From NCBI RefSeq assembly GCF_004335085.1, contig NZ_RQRS01000032.1, forward strand, positions 1 to 59,716: DNA of 59,716 nt, in the 5' to 3' direction. The notes under the pieces are model-generated. The model worked only from the letters and a program-made list of their open reading frames with translations, ran no database searches and was not told the DNA's origin. Position numbers and translations under genes: made by a program. Of the stretch, positions 9,242-17,662 are shown one piece after another (positions within the stretch are counted from its first letter, which is position 1; each line of letters opens with the position of its first letter). This DNA is from Pedobacter nototheniae. GTDB lineage: Bacteria > Bacteroidota > Bacteroidia > Sphingobacteriales > Sphingobacteriaceae.

Positions 9242-10255
9242 TTAATTATAAAGGTAAACAATTTTACCTTGTACATTATAATTAAAATGCTCAATCATTT
9301 TAAGTGCCTTTAAAGCATCGGTAATGCTTTCTTCTTTAAATTTGCCAGTAAATTTGAATGATTTTAATGCCTCATCTTTAAAAACAACTTTTACGCCATA
9401 CCATCTTTCAAAAAGTTTTGAAATTGAAACGAAGTCATTGTTTTTAAAAATTAATTCGTGATTTAACCACGATGTCTCAATTATTGAATTTAGATCATTA
9501 GCTGAGAAATAAGTTAATTTACTTAAGCTTGCCTTATTATCTTTATTCGTAAATACAAACTTTTCATTTGGCATTAAAATAAATGGGGTGTCTTTATGGT
9601 CATTAATGCTAATTTCAACACGACCTCTAATTAATGTTGTTTCAGTAAAATTGTCGTTCTTGTAAGCTTTAACATTAAATGCGGTGCCTAAAACTTTAAC
9701 TTGTATTTTATCTGTATGAATTATAAAAGGGTGTTTTGCATCTTTTTTTACATCAAAAAAAGCTTCACCTGATAAATAAACTTCACGTTTACCGCCTTTA
9801 AAACTTGCAGGATACTTAAGTTGGGTTACCGAGTTTAATGTAACGAAAGTGCCATCAGCCAAAGTGATATTTTTCTTTTCCGCTAAAGTATTAATGGATT
9901 GTAATCTATCAGCACTAATGAAATCTTTATAAATAAAAAATCCACTGATTGCAACCACGAAAACTGCTGCAATTTGAAACCAGACTTTAAAGTTTTGCTT
10001 GGGTTTAATTGACCGAACATTAGAAATATTTTCAGCTCCTTGTGGTACGATGATTTTAGATTTAATACGATTGAAAACTAAATCAATCCGTTCATCGGGT
10101 GTTTCGTCTTTTTGAAAATAGGTATTTAACGATTTATATTCTTGTTGATAGTTTTGGTTGGAAGCAAGAAGTAATTCCAGCTCATTAGATTCTTCTGACG
10201 AAATTTCGCCAGCCAGTTGTTTGCCAAGCAATTCTGTAAATCTTTGATCTGTCAT
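9242..10255 (-). CDS. FecR family anti-sigma factor
   Basis: A 337-aa anti-sigma regulator with a short cytoplasmic N-terminus, one transmembrane helix (about residues 92-112, VWFQIAAVFVVAISGFFIY) and a periplasmic FecR domain (ITLADGTFVTLNSVTQLKYP, then GEAFFDVKKDAKHPFIIHT and VLGTAFNVKAY). The C-terminal domain (DALKALKMIEHFNYNVQGKIVYLYN) is the part expected to contact the STN domain of the receptor. It lies between the ECF sigma gene (52-nt gap) and the SusC gene (34-nt gap). The arrangement matches the FecI-FecR-FecA type relay used by Bacteroidota glycan and metal uptake systems. Confidence 0.95.
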   Translation of the reverse strand: MTDQRFTELLGKQLAGEISSEESNELELLLASNQNYQQEYKSLNTYFQKDETPDERIDLVFNRIKSKIIVPQGAENISNVRSIKPKQNFKVWFQIAAVFVVAISGFFIYKDFISADRLQSINTLAEKKNITLADGTFVTLNSVTQLKYPASFKGGKREVYLSGEAFFDVKKDAKHPFIIHTDKIQVKVLGTAFNVKAYKNDNFTETTLIRGRVEISINDHKDTPFILMPNEKFVFTNKDNKASLSKLTYFSANDLNSIIETSWLNHELIFKNNDFVSISKLFERWYGVKVVFKDEALKSFKFTGKFKEESITDALKALKMIEHFNYNVQGKIVYLYN

Positions 10256-10307
10256 TTATATCTTTACCCTATTTTATATATATAGTACCTGTTTTATTTA
10301 AAATTGC

Positions 10308-10949
10308 CTACAAAATATTAAAAAAAGATATCATACCCAGTATAATAACTAAACTTATAAGCTTCTCGGTCACTTCACCTACAACATTATTCTGAGCACC
10401 GGGTTTTAAAATTACCCTAAGCTTGGCTATTGCTCTAAATAATTGAGTTTGTACCGTTCTCGGGCTTATTTCTAAAATATCCGCAACTTCTTTATACTTC
10501 ATGCCATTTTCTTTAATCAATCTGAAAATAATTTTAGCTTGTGGCGGTAGAGTTTCTATTGCATGGTCTAATTTTTTATGTAGCTCTTTTTGTTCAAAAA
10601 TAATTTCCGGATTAAAATGATTTACGGGATCATGCTCTCCAGTATCTCCTAAATCGATAAACGTAACACTTGAATTTTTTTTTAAGTGTTTCAGTGATTG
10701 ATTTCTGATGGCAACAAAGAAGTAACTTTCAGGATTTAAAATGTGCGTACCAGCCTTTCGGTTTTCCCAGCATTTAACAAATACTTCAGCAACAATATCT
10801 TCTGCAATTTCTTTATTATTTACGTAATAAGTTGATAATTTAAGCAAGCCAGCATACAAATAACGATACAGTACCTCAAATGACTTTACATCATCATTGA
10901 GGCAAATCTTTGTCCATAATAAGAGAAGATCTGGCTTCGTTGCTTTCAA
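10308..10949 (-). CDS. ECF RNA polymerase sigma factor
   Basis: A 213-aa sigma-70 family factor. Region 2 is at about residues 20-90 (FEVLYRYLYAGLLKLSTYYV, then EIAEDIVAEVFVKCWENR). Region 4 is at about 130-180 (IETLPPQAKIIFRLIKENGM, KYKEVADILEISPRTVQTQL). It probably directs transcription of the receptor operon when FecR releases it. It is the first gene of the operon. After region 4 there is a strongly hydrophobic end (KLISLVIILGMISFFNIL) that could insert in the membrane; I have seen similar tails described in this group but cannot verify how common they are. The promoter presumably lies in 10950-11218, shared with the divergent ROK gene. Confidence 0.94.
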   Translation of the reverse strand: MKATKPDLLLLWTKICLNDDVKSFEVLYRYLYAGLLKLSTYYVNNKEIAEDIVAEVFVKCWENRKAGTHILNPESYFFVAIRNQSLKHLKKNSSVTFIDLGDTGEHDPVNHFNPEIIFEQKELHKKLDHAIETLPPQAKIIFRLIKENGMKYKEVADILEISPRTVQTQLFRAIAKLRVILKPGAQNNVVGEVTEKLISLVIILGMISFFNIL

Positions 10950-11014
10950 TTTCGGTTAGATTGCTTGACCAAATGTAAGCTAATAATTAAAAATAATTAC
11001 AAAAAATGTATTTG

Positions 11015-11056
11015 CTTGTAGGCAGTTTTCTACAAAAATGGATTCTTACTAATAAA
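11015..11056. promoter_or_regulatory. Composite repeat CTTGTAGGCA-N22-TACTAATAA (copy 1)
   Basis: CTTGTAGGCA at 11015-11024 and TACTAATAA starting at 11047 recur with the same 32-nt offset upstream of the SusC gene at 12241. This copy lies about 165-200 nt before the ROK gene and about 65 nt from the divergent sigma-factor gene. The fixed spacing suggests a bipartite promoter or a two-site operator; which of the two cannot be decided from sequence. Confidence 0.5.
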
Positions 11057-11164
11057 GACATCATAAATTTTACTACCAGCTGAAATTATAGGTGTTAAAA
11101 CCAATATAAACCCATTCTAAATATGAGCAAACGAGTGTGCAATGCTTTTCTGTTTTCTATAACT

Positions 11165-11176
11165 TTTTACGTAAAA
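11165..11176. promoter_or_regulatory. Palindrome TTTTACGTAAAA (copy 1), candidate repressor site
   Basis: A perfect 12-bp palindrome with a central CG, 42 nt upstream of the ROK gene start. The same 12 bp occur at 12126-12137 upstream of the SusC gene. A central CG with AT-rich arms resembles LacI-family operators. No LacI-family gene is in the window, so the binder is unknown. Confidence 0.5.
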
Positions 11177-11218
11177 GGATTTACTAACTCTTAACTCATA
11201 AACAAACTACCGTTAAAA

Positions 11219-12103
11219 ATGATAACAAATGAATACGTACTTGGCGTAGATATAGGCGGATCGCACATTACCGCGGCCGTATTGAATATGGTGGATAGAT
11301 CTATACTTCAAAACTCTTACACAAGAAAATGGATAGATTCTCACGGAAAGCCTGAGCTTATAATACAAAACTGGAGTAAGGCTATTGTGCTTGCTTATAA
11401 AAAGGTGGGTTTAAAAGTAGATAAGATTGGGATTGCCATGCCAGGACCTTTTGATTATGAAGAGGGAATATCTTACATAGCTGGTAACGATAAGTACGAA
11501 GCATTTTACGGTTTAAACGTTAAAAATATGCTTGCGGATGAGCTTAAAATTAAACCATCGAATATTCTGATGAAAAATGATGCTTCTTGTTTTTTAGCCG
11601 GAGAAGTGTTCGCGGGTGCTGCAAAAGGCTATAAAAATGTAATTGGTATAACATTGGGAACTGGCTTGGGTTCTGCAACACATAAAAACGGAGATGCAGA
11701 AGATTCAAATCTTTGGTGTTCGCCATTTTTGGGAGGTATTGTTGAAGATTACCTTTCTACCCGATGGTTTTTGAAACGCTATTATGAATTATCAGGACTT
11801 AACATTTTAGATGTAAAGGAAATGACAGAATTATACATTTATAACCCAACGGTAAGGAAAATATTTGCTGAGTTTGCTGGTAACCTAGCAACTTTTTTAA
11901 AAACATTTCAACAAAGTACTGAAGCAGATGCAATTGTAATTGGAGGAAATATAGCGAATGCTTCTGAGCGATTTTTGCCATCGGTAATTAAACAATTTAA
12001 AACGTCCAACATAGAAATTCCAATAGTTATCTCAACACTTAAGGAGCATGCGGCTATTGCTGGTGCGGCAAGTTGCTGGGAAAGTAGACTAGTAAAAAGT
12101 TAA
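11219..12103 (+). CDS. ROK family sugar kinase or regulator
   Basis: A 294-aa ROK protein without a DNA-binding N-terminus, so more likely a kinase than a repressor. The ATP site is YVLGVDIGGSHITAAVL (residues 6-22). IGIAMPGPFDY follows, then LMKNDASCFLAGEVFAG with the catalytic ND pair, then GITLGTGLGSA and a C-terminal AIVIGGNIANA adenosine motif. The cysteine-rich zinc motif of many ROK glucokinases (CxCGxxGCxE) is not present. It stands just upstream of a SusC-SusD-GH18 locus and shares two upstream motifs with it. A role in phosphorylating the released hexose or GlcNAc is therefore the simplest reading; substrate specificity is inference. Confidence 0.87.
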   Translation: MITNEYVLGVDIGGSHITAAVLNMVDRSILQNSYTRKWIDSHGKPELIIQNWSKAIVLAYKKVGLKVDKIGIAMPGPFDYEEGISYIAGNDKYEAFYGLNVKNMLADELKIKPSNILMKNDASCFLAGEVFAGAAKGYKNVIGITLGTGLGSATHKNGDAEDSNLWCSPFLGGIVEDYLSTRWFLKRYYELSGLNILDVKEMTELYIYNPTVRKIFAEFAGNLATFLKTFQQSTEADAIVIGGNIANASERFLPSVIKQFKTSNIEIPIVISTLKEHAAIAGAASCWESRLVKS

Positions 12104-12125
12104 GTTCTGGCTTTGAGAAAAAATA

Positions 12126-12137
12126 TTTTACGTAAAA
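12126..12137. promoter_or_regulatory. Palindrome TTTTACGTAAAA (copy 2), candidate repressor site
   Basis: The same perfect 12-bp palindrome as at 11165-11176, here 103 nt upstream of the SusC start and just 5' of the second composite repeat. Its recurrence at both the kinase and the SusC gene points to co-regulation. Confidence 0.5.
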
Positions 12138-12144
12138 CGATTTT

Positions 12145-12186
12145 CTTGTAGGCAATTCATTTTAAATAATGCTCTCTACTAATAAG
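12145..12186. promoter_or_regulatory. Composite repeat CTTGTAGGCA-N22-TACTAATAA (copy 2)
   Basis: CTTGTAGGCA at 12145-12154 and TACTAATAA from 12177 repeat the arrangement at 11015 with identical spacing. It lies 55-96 nt upstream of the SusC start, a good distance for a promoter with a leader. Confidence 0.5.
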
Positions 12187-12240
12187 GCAAAGATCAAATT
12201 GCTTAACAATTAACCAAATAATAACCAAAGTTTAATCCTA

Positions 12241-15200
12241 ATGAGTATGAAAAAATCATTACAATTGACGTGTTTATTGCTTTATGCATCCACAAGTTTA
12301 TATGCGGCTGAAACTGTCAATAACCTAAAACTATCATCATCCTTCACTGCCTTTTACCAAGACCCAATAAAAGGAACGGTAAAAGATGCAAAAGGAGGAA
12401 CAGTACCGGGAGTAAGTATAACTATAAAAGGTACTACTACAGGAGCAACTCAAACTAATACATCGGGCCAATACTCTATCCAGGCTAAAACGGGTGATGT
12501 TTTAGTATTTTCTTTTGTAGGTTATCAAACAAAAGAAATTACAGTAGGTACGCAAAGCGTAATAAATGTTACACTGGATGACGATTCTAAAAATCTTGAA
12601 ACAGTTGTAGTAACCGCTTTAGGTATTAAAAGATCAGAGAAATCCGTTACCTATTCAACGCAACAAGTAAAAGGAGATGAGTTAACAAGAGTAAAAAGTA
12701 CAAACCTTGCAAATTCATTAAATGGTAAAGTTGCGGGTTTAACAATCTCTTCGAGTTCATCAGGTGTTGGGGGTTCTGCTAAAGTAATTTTAAGAGGTTC
12801 AAAATCTTTGGTTGGAAATAATCAGGCACTCTATGTTATTGATGGAGTACCTATGAATAATACAGCAACTAACCAGCCCACAAGTGCTTATGGCGGAAGT
12901 AACTCTTATGATGGTGGTGACCCAATTTCTAACTTAAATCCGGATGATATTGAAAATATATCTATCCTAAAAGGTGCTTCAGCAGCAGCACTTTATGGTA
13001 GTCAGGGTGCAAATGGTGTAATTATTGTAACAACAAAAAGTGGAAAAGAAGGTAAAACTGAAATTAACTTTTCATCAAGTGCTTCATTTGATGAGGCTGC
13101 CTTTAAACCAAAATTCCAAAATTCTTATGGAGTTTCAGATCAATACAAAAGCTGGGGCGCTGCAACATCGGCAGTAGGTGATAACTTAAAAAGCTTTTTT
13201 CAAACTGGAACAAATTATACTAATTCCATCAGTTTATCCGCTGGATCTAAAGTTGCACAAACTTATGTTTCTTACGCAAATACAACCGCTAGAGGTATAC
13301 AGCCAAATAATAATCTAACAAGAAATAATTTAAACTTTAAAGAAGTAGGTCATTTCTTTAATAATAAGTTAACAGCTGATGCCAGTGTTAATTATGTAAC
13401 TCAAAAAATTGAGAACTCTCCATTAGCAGGTTTCTATTTTAACCCACTTTCTGGTTTATATTTATTTCCAAGAGGGGTAGATATTAATCCATATAAAAAT
13501 GGGTATCAATCTGTTAATCCTTTAACCTTATTGAACGAGCAAAACTGGATTACAACCAACCGTGCAAATGGTGTGTTGACATTTAGCGAGGATACGCAAC
13601 AAAATCCATGGTGGATTATTAACAATAATCCTAATACTTTAGATAGAAACAGAGTATTATTAAATGGAAATTTAAAATATGAAGTAAATTCTTGGTTTAA
13701 TATCCAGGCAAGAGGAAGCATTGACAGAATTAATGATATTTATGATCAGAAATTATATGCAGGTACTTCACAATATCTGGCTAAAACAAATGGAGGTTAC
13801 AATTATTCAAATAGCGTAAATACTCAGAAGTACGCAGATTTACTTGCAAATTTTAATGGATCAATTAGCGATAAATTTAAAATTACAGGTGTAGTTGGAG
13901 CAAGTATAAGAGATACCAAAACCAAGGGATTAAAATATGCTTCATCTGGAGATATAGGTTTACTTTATCCTAACGTATTTACGCTTCAAAACACAATTAC
14001 TGATCCATCTTCAACAGGTGATTTACCAGAGGAACATACTCAATTCCAATCATTGTTTGCGAGTGCAAACCTTGCCTATAATGACGCGTTGTACTTAGAT
14101 ATAACCGCTAGAAATGATTGGGCATCTCCATTGGCCTTCACAAAAAGTGGAGTATCTTATTTTTATCCATCTGTAGGTGCAAACGCTATATTAAGTCAGT
14201 TATTTAAATTGCCACAATCTATCAGTTTTGCAAAAATACGTGCATCATATGCCGAGGTTGGTAACGCTCCACTAGCTTATCAAAGCAGACAGCCATTGGC
14301 TACCATAGGTGCCGGTGGTTTAACTCCACTTGGTTCAATTTCTCCATACTCAGATTTAGCACCAGAAAGAACAAAATCAATAGAGATTGGTACTGAATGG
14401 AGGTTTTTTGGAAATAAATTAGGCTTGGATTTTACATATTATAAAACCAATACACACAACCAAACATTGTTAATTGCAGCACCTGAGGCCTCTTTCTACG
14501 GTACAGCTTATTTAAATGCTGGTAATATCCAAAATCAAGGTATTGAGTTTGTAGCAAACTATAACAATGTACTTAATGGCGATAACCTTAAATGGAATAC
14601 CTCGGTAAATTTTGCATTAAACAGAAATAAGGTTATTGAATTATCTCCAACAGTTTCTAAAGCAGTTTTAACAGGTTCTTCTGGCGCTAACTACCAATCT
14701 ATTGCTAGCGTAGGTGGCTCTTTTGGCGATATTTATGGCAAAAATCTGCAACGCGATAGCCAAGGCAGAATTATGATTGATGCAGATGGAAAGCCAATTG
14801 TTCAAGGTGGTGATTTTACGTTTTTGGGAAATCCGAATCCTAAATGGCAGTTAGGTTGGAATAACAATGTAACCTACAAACAATTTAACTTATCATTCTT
14901 AATTGATGGAAAATTTGGTGGAAAAGTAATGTCAGTAACTGAGCAAATGCTTGATTCTTATGGTGTTTCTAAAGCCAGCGGTGATGCACGTTTAGCTGGC
15001 GGTGTTAGCGTAAACGGTGTTGGTCCTACAGGAAATGCTGTTACAACAGTTGCAGCAGCTAAATGGTACCAAACAATTGGTGGCAGAGAGGGCGTATCTG
15101 GCGAGTATATGTATAGCGCTACAACAGTTCGATTAAGAGAAGTTGCCTTAGGTTATACCTTCGATATTAAAGATAGTTTTTTTAGATCGCTAAAGCTTTC

Positions 15201-15351
15201 ACTAACGGGTAGAAATCTTATCTACTTCTACAAAAAAGCCCCTTACGATCCTGAATTAACCATGTCTACGGGTAATGGTCTTTCTGGTGTGGATATATTT
15301 ATGCCACCTGCAACCCGTAGTTATGGAATCAGCTTAAACGCTAACTTTTAA
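12241..15351 (+). CDS. SusC/RagA-like TonB-dependent receptor
   Basis: A 1036-aa receptor. The signal peptide is MKKSLQLTCLLLYASTSLYA; the start may be 12241 or the ATG two codons later. A carboxypeptidase-D regulatory-like domain (about residues 40-115, IKGTVKDAKGGTVPGVSITI) precedes the SusC signature (ETVVVTALGIKRSEKSVTYS) and the plug (ILKGASAAALYGSQGANGVI). The barrel ends with a terminal aromatic-type strand (SYGISLNANF). There is no STN domain, so unlike the 6106-9207 receptor it is not wired to an ECF/FecR relay. It heads an operon with SusD (33-nt gap) and probably imports oligosaccharides released by the GH18 enzyme encoded downstream. Confidence 0.95.
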   Translation: MSMKKSLQLTCLLLYASTSLYAAETVNNLKLSSSFTAFYQDPIKGTVKDAKGGTVPGVSITIKGTTTGATQTNTSGQYSIQAKTGDVLVFSFVGYQTKEITVGTQSVINVTLDDDSKNLETVVVTALGIKRSEKSVTYSTQQVKGDELTRVKSTNLANSLNGKVAGLTISSSSSGVGGSAKVILRGSKSLVGNNQALYVIDGVPMNNTATNQPTSAYGGSNSYDGGDPISNLNPDDIENISILKGASAAALYGSQGANGVIIVTTKSGKEGKTEINFSSSASFDEAAFKPKFQNSYGVSDQYKSWGAATSAVGDNLKSFFQTGTNYTNSISLSAGSKVAQTYVSYANTTARGIQPNNNLTRNNLNFKEVGHFFNNKLTADASVNYVTQKIENSPLAGFYFNPLSGLYLFPRGVDINPYKNGYQSVNPLTLLNEQNWITTNRANGVLTFSEDTQQNPWWIINNNPNTLDRNRVLLNGNLKYEVNSWFNIQARGSIDRINDIYDQKLYAGTSQYLAKTNGGYNYSNSVNTQKYADLLANFNGSISDKFKITGVVGASIRDTKTKGLKYASSGDIGLLYPNVFTLQNTITDPSSTGDLPEEHTQFQSLFASANLAYNDALYLDITARNDWASPLAFTKSGVSYFYPSVGANAILSQLFKLPQSISFAKIRASYAEVGNAPLAYQSRQPLATIGAGGLTPLGSISPYSDLAPERTKSIEIGTEWRFFGNKLGLDFTYYKTNTHNQTLLIAAPEASFYGTAYLNAGNIQNQGIEFVANYNNVLNGDNLKWNTSVNFALNRNKVIELSPTVSKAVLTGSSGANYQSIASVGGSFGDIYGKNLQRDSQGRIMIDADGKPIVQGGDFTFLGNPNPKWQLGWNNNVTYKQFNLSFLIDGKFGGKVMSVTEQMLDSYGVSKASGDARLAGGVSVNGVGPTGNAVTTVAAAKWYQTIGGREGVSGEYMYSATTVRLREVALGYTFDIKDSFFRSLKLSLTGRNLIYFYKKAPYDPELTMSTGNGLSGVDIFMPPATRSYGISLNANF

Positions 15352-15383
15352 TCTAGTTTTTAATTACAATTAAAATAATAATC

Positions 15384-17021
15384 ATGAAACATATTAATAA
15401 GTATAATTTCATATCAAAATATATCATTCCATGCACCCTTATTCTTTTTGCCACCTCATGTAAAAAGAATTTCGAAGAATATAATACTAGCAATTTAGCT
15501 GTAGATATTAACATGGAAACTACATTTAAACACATTCAAATGGGTGTTTATAATTTCTCTGGTGGTGGAGATCCAAATTCATACCAGTTACAGCAAAATT
15601 TAAATTCTGATTGCTATTCAGGTTACTTCATGAGTCAAATTAATTTTGCAAGTGGTAATAATAACCTAAACTATGCTTTGGTATCTGGCTGGAATACAGA
15701 ACCCTTTAAAGTGGGTTATTTGGATATTATGCGTTATATCAATATCCTTAAACAACAATCTGTTGATACAAAATACCCAGGACTTTGGGCAATTGCACAA
15801 ATCTTAAAAGTAGAAGCTATGCACCGTGTTACTGATATTTATGGCCCTATTCCTTATAGTAAAGTAGGCCCTTTAACAGATGGAGCAACGGGTGTACCTT
15901 ACGACAGTCAGAAAGATGTATACAATAATTTCTTTACAGATTTGGACGCTGCTACAGCATCGCTTAAGGCTTTTATTGCCAGTGGTAAATCTTTGCCTTT
16001 CGATTTTTCTAAAATGGATTTGGTATACGGAAGTAATGCAGGTACAGAGTTTGAAAACTGGCTTAGATTTGCAAATTCATTGCGTTTAAGATTAGCCATG
16101 AGGATTGTAAAAGTGGATCCTGGAACAGCGAAATTGCAAGGACAAAAAGCTTTAGATCCAGCTAGTGGGGGTATAATTACCGATAATACACAAATAGTTA
16201 AAGTAAGTGTGCCAAATGGTAACTTCAGCAATCCGTTGGTTTTTATTACTCAAAACTGGGCAAATATTTGTATTGGAGCTTCTATTCAAACCTACATGAG
16301 CGGTTATAATGATCCTCGCATTGGAAAATATATGGATAAATCAACTGATGCAGCTTCAAATGGTCAATACAAAGGTATTCGCATAGGGTCAGATGTAGGT
16401 GCCTTTAAATATGAAAAATATTCTACGTTAAATTTTAAAGATGGAAGTCCATCATATACTTTAAAAACAGCACCTGTTTTAATGACTGCTGCTGAAGTAT
16501 ATTTTTTACGCTCGGAGGCTGCATTAAGAGATTGGAGCAATGCTGGTGGAACCGCACAGGCACTTTACGAGCAAGGGGTACAAACTTCGTTTGCGCAATG
16601 GGGCGTAAGTGCAGCTACTTATTTGGCTGATGCTACAAGTACACCTGCAGCATATGTAGACCCATTAAATGCCGTAAATAATGCAGCAGTGCCATCTACT
16701 ATTACTATTAAATGGGATGAAAGTGCAGTAAACGAACAGAAATTAGAACGTATTATTACGCAAAAATGGATTGCTAACTTCCCTGAGGGACAAGAAGCCT
16801 GGAGCGAATTTCGCAGAACAGGTTATCCGAAATTATTGCCTGTAGTTAAAAATAATAGTGCGGGTTCGATTTCTACCACTGTTCAGATAAGAAGATTACC
16901 ATTTTCTCAAAATGAATATAGTACCAATCGTACCGAAGTGCAAAAAGCTGTTTCAATGTTATCAGGACCAGATAATGGAGGAACAAGATTATGGTGGGAT
17001 TTAGATAAAGCAAACTTTTAA
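15384..17021 (+). CDS. SusD/RagB-like lipoprotein
   Basis: A 545-aa SusD homologue. The lipobox cysteine is in ILFATSCKKNFEEY (about residue 26). The SusD-typical segments are VTDIYGPIPYSKVGP, the YDSQKDVYNNFFTDL helix, and the end GGTRLWWDLDKANF. It partners the SusC just upstream as the surface binding lid. A strong hairpin terminator follows 9 nt after the stop, so most transcripts of this pair probably end here. The downstream small gene and GH18 gene may then be expressed by read-through or from their own promoter. Confidence 0.95.
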   Translation: MKHINKYNFISKYIIPCTLILFATSCKKNFEEYNTSNLAVDINMETTFKHIQMGVYNFSGGGDPNSYQLQQNLNSDCYSGYFMSQINFASGNNNLNYALVSGWNTEPFKVGYLDIMRYINILKQQSVDTKYPGLWAIAQILKVEAMHRVTDIYGPIPYSKVGPLTDGATGVPYDSQKDVYNNFFTDLDAATASLKAFIASGKSLPFDFSKMDLVYGSNAGTEFENWLRFANSLRLRLAMRIVKVDPGTAKLQGQKALDPASGGIITDNTQIVKVSVPNGNFSNPLVFITQNWANICIGASIQTYMSGYNDPRIGKYMDKSTDAASNGQYKGIRIGSDVGAFKYEKYSTLNFKDGSPSYTLKTAPVLMTAAEVYFLRSEAALRDWSNAGGTAQALYEQGVQTSFAQWGVSAATYLADATSTPAAYVDPLNAVNNAAVPSTITIKWDESAVNEQKLERIITQKWIANFPEGQEAWSEFRRTGYPKLLPVVKNNSAGSISTTVQIRRLPFSQNEYSTNRTEVQKAVSMLSGPDNGGTRLWWDLDKANF

Positions 17022-17029
17022 ACATTACA

Positions 17030-17067
17030 GAAACGGGATTAATCAGCGATTAATCCCGTTTCTTTTT
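17030..17067 (+). terminator. Rho-independent terminator after SusC-SusD
   Basis: A perfect 13-bp stem (left arm GAAACGGGATTAA at 17030-17042, right arm 17050-17062), extendable by one more A-T pair, with a 7-nt loop and a TTTTT tract at 17063-17067. Confidence 0.88.
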
Positions 17068-17134
17068 ATACAGCAAGAACCACAGGACTGAGTAAGAATT
17101 TTTTTAAATAAATAAACCTTTAATTACAAAAACT

Positions 17135-17557
17135 ATGAAAAAACTAATCTTGTTTACCGCAATTGCTTTAATAGGGATTAAGGCCAATTCAAATCCATTG
17201 AAAGAGGATAAAGTATTTCCTTCCTCTTCAAAAAGTTCTCCATCAATCGCATTAAAGAAATTTAGAAGTGCCGCAACTTATTTGGATAACAGTTCAAATG
17301 CATGGGCAACTATTGTTTTGACAAATACTTCGGGTGGTAATTCTTACACATTTACAGTACCACCTCAAACAAAAATCAGATCAAATGTTATTGATGATGG
17401 CACTTACAATATTCATATATCAGGTTCAGGCCCGAATAGTTTGGGCGTATTCCGATGCGATAATCAGTTGTATGGCTATTCTGTGCCAACGCCATACAAT
17501 TATACGGGTTACAGCACGGCATCCAGTGGACAACTAATAATTGTACTGGTACCATAA
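17135..17557 (+). CDS. Small secreted protein of unknown function
   Basis: A 140-aa protein with a Sec signal peptide (MKKLILFTAIALIGIKANS) and a polar, Ser/Thr/Gly-rich, beta-type body (TIVLTNTSGGNSYTFTVPPQ, GTYNIHISGSG). I recognise no domain. There are only scattered aromatic residues and one cysteine (FRCDNQLYGY). It lies between the SusD terminator and the GH18 gene, so a role in the same glycan system, perhaps as an extracellular binding accessory, is possible but unsupported by motif. It ends 105 nt before the GH18 gene. Confidence 0.72.
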   Translation: MKKLILFTAIALIGIKANSNPLKEDKVFPSSSKSSPSIALKKFRSAATYLDNSSNAWATIVLTNTSGGNSYTFTVPPQTKIRSNVIDDGTYNIHISGSGPNSLGVFRCDNQLYGYSVPTPYNYTGYSTASSGQLIIVLVP

Positions 17558-17662
17558 ATAGTAATTATAACTTAATTCATATAAACAATATTAGAAGTTC
17601 AATACTAACGTGAATTTCTACGCTTTCTACCCTACAATAATTTCTAACCAAAATTTCAACTT

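Noticed and set aside
9208..9294. Longer N-terminus for the STN-bearing SusC
   Set aside because: It would overlap the FecR gene and bury the signal peptide; the ATG at 9207 gives a normal signal.
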